This document shows positions 62,609-64,000 of a stretch of 64,000 bases of DNA, one piece after another. Made by a program: the position numbers and the translations under genes. Positions within the stretch are counted from its first letter, which is position 1. The number at the start of each line of letters is the position of its first letter. This stretch comes from Candidatus Soleaferrea massiliensis AP7 (GTDB taxonomy: Bacteria; Bacillota; Clostridia; Oscillospirales; Ruminococcaceae). The stretch is from contig NZ_CCYH01000032.1 of the NCBI RefSeq assembly GCF_000820765.1, positions 1-64,000 on the forward strand, given 5' to 3'. Below the pieces are notes generated by a model. That model was not told where the DNA came from. It saw only the letters and a program-made list of their open reading frames with translations, and made no database searches.

Positions 62609-63037
62609 TTATTCCCCCATCACCTCGATGGTGATCCTGCGGTTCTGCGGGCCGTCGAACTCCGCAAAGTAAATTTCCTGCGCCGCGCCGAACAGGATTT
62701 TGCCGTCCTCAATCGGGAAAACGCAGTGGTTGCCGGTCAGCATCGCGCGCAGATGCCCGGTTGCGTTCGCAGAGGTGCGTCCGTAGCTCGGCAGCCAGTG
62801 GGCGTGCACATACGGATAGTCGTCCGGCACCAGGTTTTCCAGCGTGGTCTGCATGTCGCTTTCCAGGCAGGACAGCCCTTCATTGACCGTAATGCCGGTC
62901 GTAGTGTGCGCCGTCACGACGAACAGCATGCCGTTTTTGATGCCGGATTCCGCGACGGCCTCCTTCACCTGCTCGCTGATGCGCACAAACTGAAAATGAT
63001 CGTCGGTCATGACCTGGATGTGTTTGATCTTTACCAT
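62609..63037 (-). CDS. YjbQ family protein (UPF0047)
   Basis: 142 aa. The conserved VVTAHTTTGITVNEG and the later NATGHLRAMLTG place the conserved Thr/His residues of the family. YjbQ has been reported to have weak thiamine-phosphate synthase activity, but its true role is uncertain. The ATG follows the amidohydrolase stop directly (TAA-ATG), with GGAGG inside that gene, so the two are co-translated. Confidence 0.93.
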   Translation of the reverse strand: MVKIKHIQVMTDDHFQFVRISEQVKEAVAESGIKNGMLFVVTAHTTTGITVNEGLSCLESDMQTTLENLVPDDYPYVHAHWLPSYGRTSANATGHLRAMLTGNHCVFPIEDGKILFGAAQEIYFAEFDGPQNRRITIEVMGE

Positions 63038-63892
63038 TTATTCCGCCTCCCCGTAAAGAAACTGCCGCGCGTTGTCTCCCAGAATCTTCTGTTTGGTGCT
63101 GTCGCGCAGCTCGAGCGATTCCACCGCCTGGCGCATCCGCTTTTGCTCGATGCGCGGATAGCCCGATCCAAACAGGATCTTGCTGTGCAGCGTGCGGTCC
63201 GCCCAGTGTCTGCCCATCTGCTCTTCAAATACATAGTGCATGAATTCCTTTGGGGAATCATAGTAGAGCATGGCGGTGTCGGCGTAGAGGTTCTCATATT
63301 TGAGCAGCAGCGCCGCAACGTCGGTTACCCAGGGCCAGCCGAAATGCGAGACGCAGACCCGAAGCTGCGGATAGCTAAGCAGCACATCCTCGCACAACAG
63401 CGGCTTCGCGTATTTGGCCGGCGCATCCGGCTGCAGACTCACGCCCATCTGCAGGATCAGCGGTTTATCATGGCGGATACAGCATTCATACAGCGGCGCG
63501 AGCTTTTCATCGCCCGGATAAAACCGCTGGGTGGATGGATTGAGCACCAGTCCGGCAAGCCCCAGCCTTGTGAAGGCATCCTCCAGCACCTCAGATGCAT
63601 CCGCGCGGTTCGGGTCCACGCTCGCGAATCCGACTGCGCGATCGGGCATAAGCTCACATAGCGTTTTGATCTCCTCGTTCGAGACGATGGAATCTCCGCA
63701 GCGTACCGTGAGATCCTCCGGGATCAAGACCGCTTTGTCAATGCCGGCCGCATCCAGCTGTTTGATGAACAGCTCGACCGGCCAGACCGACTGCTTATAC
63801 AGGCCGAAATGCTTGCGGCGGAACAGCACACGCTCCTCATCGCCGCAGATTTCCTTCAGGAAACCGGGATGTACACACATATCGATAACCAA
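63038..63892 (-). CDS. Amidohydrolase-2 family metal-dependent hydrolase/decarboxylase
   Basis: About 284 aa TIM barrel. The first strand reads LVIDMCVHPGF, giving an unusual DxCxH in place of the common DxHxH. Later landmarks are GLVLNPSTQRFYPGD, CVSHFGWPWV (metal His) and ILFGSGYPR (Ser/Gly where many have SDxP). Relatives are o-hydroxybenzoate-type decarboxylases, lactonases and hydrolases of cyclic acids. The frame is open to 63961, but GAGGAGG lies 7 bases before a TTG at 63892, which fits the family N terminus. Paired with yjbQ. Loss of one metal His and of the usual Asp is notable for function. Confidence 0.8.
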   Translation of the reverse strand: MVIDMCVHPGFLKEICGDEERVLFRRKHFGLYKQSVWPVELFIKQLDAAGIDKAVLIPEDLTVRCGDSIVSNEEIKTLCELMPDRAVGFASVDPNRADASEVLEDAFTRLGLAGLVLNPSTQRFYPGDEKLAPLYECCIRHDKPLILQMGVSLQPDAPAKYAKPLLCEDVLLSYPQLRVCVSHFGWPWVTDVAALLLKYENLYADTAMLYYDSPKEFMHYVFEEQMGRHWADRTLHSKILFGSGYPRIEQKRMRQAVESLELRDSTKQKILGDNARQFLYGEAE

Positions 63893-64000
63893 ATTGAATT
63901 CCTCCTCATACGGTAGTTCTGCCGAAATAGCCGGCAGCCAGGCAAAACAGGGCTGATCCATGCGCCGGTGACCGATGCATAGACTGCGTCGGCGTCAATC

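Noticed and set aside
1..64000. tRNA, rRNA, insertion sequences, prophage genes
   Set aside because: Looked for T-loop and transposase signatures and found none that I could support; a tRNAscan-type search would settle the tRNA point.
63893..64000. End of a further upstream gene on the minus strand
   Set aside because: About 35 codons are open in one frame (DADAVYASVTGAW), but too little is visible to support a gene.

Overview
The window looks like a chromosomal segment of an anaerobic, moderately GC-rich Clostridia member, most like the gut Oscillospiraceae/Ruminococcaceae. The basis is gene content: a glycyl radical enzyme with its activase, formate-tetrahydrofolate ligase, a BlaI/BlaR1 pair, a T-box leader on thrS, a c-di-GMP-I riboswitch, CarD, and strong GGAGG-type ribosome binding sites. 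No rRNA, tRNA, insertion sequence or phage gene was recognised.

Layout. 1-8.9 kb: the end of an iron-dependent alcohol dehydrogenase, a BlaI/BlaR1-type sensor pair, a copper export operon (endonuclease-like gene, copA, copZ) and an aldo/keto reductase. 9.2-14 kb: a MarR/membrane-protein operon, a small conserved protein and two tandem SEDS (RodA/FtsW) genes born from a ~1.4-kb duplication. 14.4-18.5 kb: housekeeping run fhs-tsaE-tsaB-rpiB, then upp. 18.6-26 kb: a repeat-rich lipoprotein whose end appears to have been broken by a frameshift and a 35/36-bp minisatellite, a MacA/MacB-like pair lacking an ATPase, a predicted GME-fold protein and an AI-2E-type transporter. 26-31.7 kb: an apparently orphan c-di-GMP riboswitch, a sugar-isomerase/acyl-CoA-ligase fusion gene, and a decayed zone with a diadenylate-cyclase remnant and a truncated CarD copy beside an intact CarD.

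31.7-33.1 kb holds a MATE transporter. 33.4-42.5 kb is a complete type I-C CRISPR-Cas locus (cas3-cas5-cas8-cas7-cas4-cas1-cas2, then 15 repeats and 14 spacers). 42.6-50 kb carries an XRE-def operon, a large multi-PAS/GGDEF/GAF diguanylate cyclase, a pirin, a tag glycosylase and a TetR/flavoprotein operon. 50-55 kb holds mltG, a Panacea-domain gene overlapping a coiled-coil, four-helix membrane protein (a candidate toxin-antitoxin or defence pair), an alpha/beta hydrolase and an orphan LytTR regulator. 55.4-57.5 kb is T-box-controlled thrS lacking most of its TGS domain. 57.8-63.9 kb is a minus-strand catabolic cluster: amidohydrolase, YjbQ, LacI regulator, CxE-type glycyl radical enzyme and activase.

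The most promising leads are the uncharacterised glycyl-radical cluster, the Panacea/membrane pair, the isomerase-ligase fusion and the riboswitch without a visible target gene. The diguanylate cyclase (product inhibition motif intact) and the c-di-GMP riboswitch show that this cell uses c-di-GMP. The cdaA-like remnant concerns a different second messenger, c-di-AMP.
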